Translations under genes and position numbers: made by a program
Shown: one piece after another, positions 61,118 to 64,000 of the stretch
Position numbering within the stretch: the first letter of the stretch is position 1
Layout: each line of letters begins with the position of its first letter
The notes under the pieces: generated by a model
Database searches by the model: none
Seen by the model: only the letters and a program-made list of their open reading frames with translations
Told to the model about the DNA's origin: nothing
NCBI GenBank assembly: GCA_032622095.1
Contig: CP136061.1
Span: forward strand, 62,997,127 to 63,061,126
From: Siphonodentalium dalli
Taxonomy: Eukaryota; Mollusca; Scaphopoda; Gadilida; Siphonodentaliidae
Reading direction: 5' to 3'
Length of the DNA stretch: 64,000 nucleotides

Positions 61118-61900
61118 TCTATATATATATTTTGAGACTTCCGTGTGTATATCCTTTATAGACTCGAAAACGGCTCGACCGATTGAGCCCAAACTTCCTA
61201 TCTAAGGGTAAAAAGCCACGGGAAGTGCCATCGAGCCTGTGCGACCACTCCTTCACCCTTCAACTGCCACCGCCATGGGGATTGATGGGTTAATCACGTG
61301 ATAATTAATGAGCGTTTGTATATGACGCGTCGCTATTAAAGAGCGTTTATCTACTTTAGTGAAAATATACTGTATTTGACCATCTCGGAAAATGGGGATA
61401 TCGAGACGAAAACTGCTGGGCCGATTGAACCCAAACTTGCTGTGTAAGGGAAAAAACCACAGGCAGTGCACTCGGACCATTCGCGAGCCCGTACGACTAC
61501 TCCTTCACCCTTCAACTGCCACCGTAATGGGGATTGATGGGTTAATCACGTGATAAATAATGAGCCTTTGTATATGACGTGTCGCTATTAAAGAGCGTTT
61601 ATCTATTTTAGTGAAAATATACGGCAGGTCAAAACTGGGGATATCGAGACGAAATTTCGTACTTAGGGGTTCTAAGGGACGGGGGAGATTTTCGTCGGGT
61701 CAGTTTGTCCGCCTGAGGTGACCTTGAGCTTGAAACGGGTACCCACAAATGACCTTTGGCGATATCTCGGTAGTCAGCGGTGACATCGATGTGAAATTTG
61801 TTATGTATGGTCAACTCGGGATGGGAAATATTTTTGGCCGATTATTTTGTCCACCCAAAGCCATGGGACCAATCCCGCCAGTGGCGGGCTAATCTGCTAG
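61118..61900 (+). mobile_element. Helitron A7, 783 bp
   Basis: It directly follows A6 and starts tctatatatatattttgaga. It ends with cccgccagtggcgggctaat, ctg, CTAG, T. A ttcaactgccaccg segment is internally duplicated (61259 and 61509). Confidence 0.84.
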
Positions 61901-63175
61901 TCTATACTATATATTTTGAGAACTCCGTATATATATATGTATATATGTGTGTGGGTACTTCATAGAATCCAAAACGCGTGTACAGATTGAGCTCAAATTT
62001 CGTATGTAAGTGTAAAATCCCACCGACACGGCCGTGGTCGCGTTTTGGAGAAGCTCAGAGCACCCTTTATCCACTCCCAAATCACCGCAAAGGCACGGCG
62101 GGGGTTAATCAAGTGATTATTTAATGAGCGTCTGTTTTTGACGCATCGCTATAAAGAGTGTTTTGTTTACCATTCAACGTTATTAGCATCTGCAGAGAGA
62201 TTGTAGCCTGTCGCTCAAAATATTATGCAGAGAGATTTTCACGACGGGAAGCCGGCGTTTGTTTTCAATTCAATGCAATTTTATCCCTCGAAATATTATG
62301 CAGAGAGATGATTTCACGACGGGAAGCGTTTGTTTTCAGTTCAATACAATGTTATCGTACTGAGCGTCTACCGCAATCGGCACCGCGGTGGTTAATCAAG
62401 TGATAATTTAATGAGCGTTTGTTTTTGACGCATCGCTATAAAGAGCGTTTTGTTTACCATTCAACGTTATTAGCATCTGCAGAGAGATTGTAGCCTGTCG
62501 CTCGATATATTATGCAGAGAGATTTTCACGACCTGAAGCCGGCGTTTGTTTTCAATTCAATGCAAATTTTATCCCTCGAAATATTATGCAGAGAGATGAT
62601 TTCACGACGGGAAGCGTTTGTTTTCAGTTCAATACAATGTTATCGTACTGAGCGTCTATATACACGACGAGTATAAATACGGCTCCATTGACCGTCTCGA
62701 GGCGAAATTTCGTACTTAATTTCGTACTTAGGAGTTCCAAGTAACGGGGGAGATTTTTATCGGGTAAGTTTTTCCACCCGAGGTGATCTTCACCTTGAAA
62801 CGGGTACCCACAAATGATATATATGTGTGTGTCCTTTATAGACTCGGACCGATTGAGCTCAAACTTGGTGTCTACGGGAAGTGTCATGGACGGGTTAAAT
62901 TGTCACCCGACCTGACCTTGACATTAGGACGGGTACGGGCAGGTTAAAAAAAAAAAAAACAAAGAATGCGTTGTCGTCGTCCCTAGGAAGGGGGGATTTC
63001 ATCGGGTAAATTTTTCCGCAATTTAAAAATTATAAAAACAAAATAATTATTTGTCAACTCTGGACGGGGAATATTTTTTTTGGCGTGCCTGTACGGAGTT
63101 ACCTTGAAAAACAAAAATTAATGGATCGACCAAAGCCATGGGACCAATCCCGCCAGTGGCGGGCTAATCTGCTAG
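61901..63175 (+). mobile_element. Helitron A8, 1275 bp
   Basis: It directly follows A7 and starts tctatactatatattttgag. It carries the uninterrupted atcaccgcaaaggcacggcg that defines the empty site of the hAT in A1. A roughly 300-bp segment (62110 and 62400) is tandemly duplicated. It ends with cccgccagtggcgggctaat, ctg, CTAG, T. Confidence 0.84.
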
Positions 63176-64000
63176 TCTATACTATATATTTTGAGACTTC
63201 GTATATATATATGTGTGTTTATATGTGTGTACTTCATAGAATCCAAAACGCGTGTAAAGATTGAGCTCAAACTTCCTATGTAAGTGTCAAATCCCACCGA
63301 CACGACCGTGGTCGCGGTTTAGAGAAGCTCAGAGCACCCGTTCTCCAATCTCAAATCACTGCAAAGGCACGGCGGGGGTTAATCAAGTGATTATTTAATG
63401 AGCGTTTGTTTTTGACGCATCTCTATAAAGAGCGTCTGTTTCCCATTCAACGTTATTCGCATCTGCATAGTTATACGGTAACATTGACTGCATTTCCTAT
63501 GCGGGGAGATTTATTGGATGTAGTACTCTTACAACATCATTGTTATAGTATGTATGACACTTAGGTCAGGGCTTAGGGGGGGGGGTAGTTATAGGCATAA
63601 TGCTTCTCAGAAATCCCGGTTACAAACCAACACTCACAATTTCGTATTTACGCAAACGTTATCGCTCGAAAGCAGAGAGAAAGTGCTTTCCTATTTTTAG
63701 AACGCAACACATGTTTACGTCGCGTTGGGGTTCACCACGGGGACTATTGACCAACACTCACAATTTCGTCTTTTGCATCAGATACCAACACCTCGACCGA
63801 TCGGATATATGTGTGTATGTGTGTATATATGTGGGTACTTCATAGAATCGAAAACGCGTGTAGGAACGGGCATCCCCACGGCAATGTCGGCTTATAAGAC
63901 ATCTTTACTACACATGACAGCCGATGGACAATTGGTCTCTATATATGTACCAAAATTACGCCGCGTTGGTGACTGGGAAATTCCAGGGAATGCCGATTGA
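63176..64000 (+). mobile_element. Helitron A9, continues beyond the window
   Basis: It starts tctatactatatattttgag. The body closely follows A1 (gcataatgcttctcagaaat, accaacactcacaatttcgt). The last 180 bases contain a second start-like gggtacttcatagaatcgaa and an open frame (SAYKTSLLHMTADGQLVSIY) ending with TGA at 63998-64000, which I do not recognise. No CTAG end is reached. Confidence 0.78.

Overview
This is a metazoan nuclear window, not a bacterial one. It shows small exons with GT-AG splice sites and phases that agree across kilobases of AT-rich intron, together with dense eukaryotic DNA transposons, Helitrons, a LINE tail and microsatellites. The repeat style (canonical Helitrons, hAT foldbacks, pogo, PIF/Harbinger and piggyBac MITEs, long G/C homopolymers) and the gene content suggest a marine invertebrate. 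I cannot name the phylum from the sequence.

One host gene spans nearly the whole window on the + strand. Fifteen exons (4484-59747, 1713 coding bases, 571 codons) join without a single phase conflict into an uninterrupted coiled-coil protein. Exons 12-14 resemble the conserved part of the SYCP1 rod, the transverse filament of the synaptonemal complex. Both ends of the gene lie outside the window. Introns run from about 0.3 kb to 20.7 kb, so coding sequence is about 3% of the span.

Almost everything else is mobile or repetitive DNA in the introns. From left to right: a 41-bp tandem repeat (720-890); an 875-bp hAT MITE (2989-3863); an inverted-repeat element (5662-6722); a pogo/Tigger-like element (7060-11548) that keeps its DNA-binding domain but has no visible DDE domain and carries a 2950-bp foldback holding a second foldback; hAT-type elements at 13361-14551, 14856-16851, 16908-17782 and 21855-24687; two PIF/Harbinger MITEs (25119-26354 and 29565-30899); a LINE C-terminal fragment next to a BED-finger hAT fragment (27971-29114); a head-to-tail Helitron array (33237-41760) with a hAT inserted in its first unit; GC-rich tandem repeats (44508-45770); a long-TIR MITE (46639-46966); another hAT (48727-49814); two minisatellite-type repeat elements (about 51.6-52.3 kb and 55.5-56.4 kb); a piggyBac-like MITE (58077-58404); and a second Helitron array (59835 to the window end).

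The most informative signals are the two tandem Helitron arrays, the nested foldbacks inside the pogo element, and three insertions whose empty sites can be read from related sequence in the same window.
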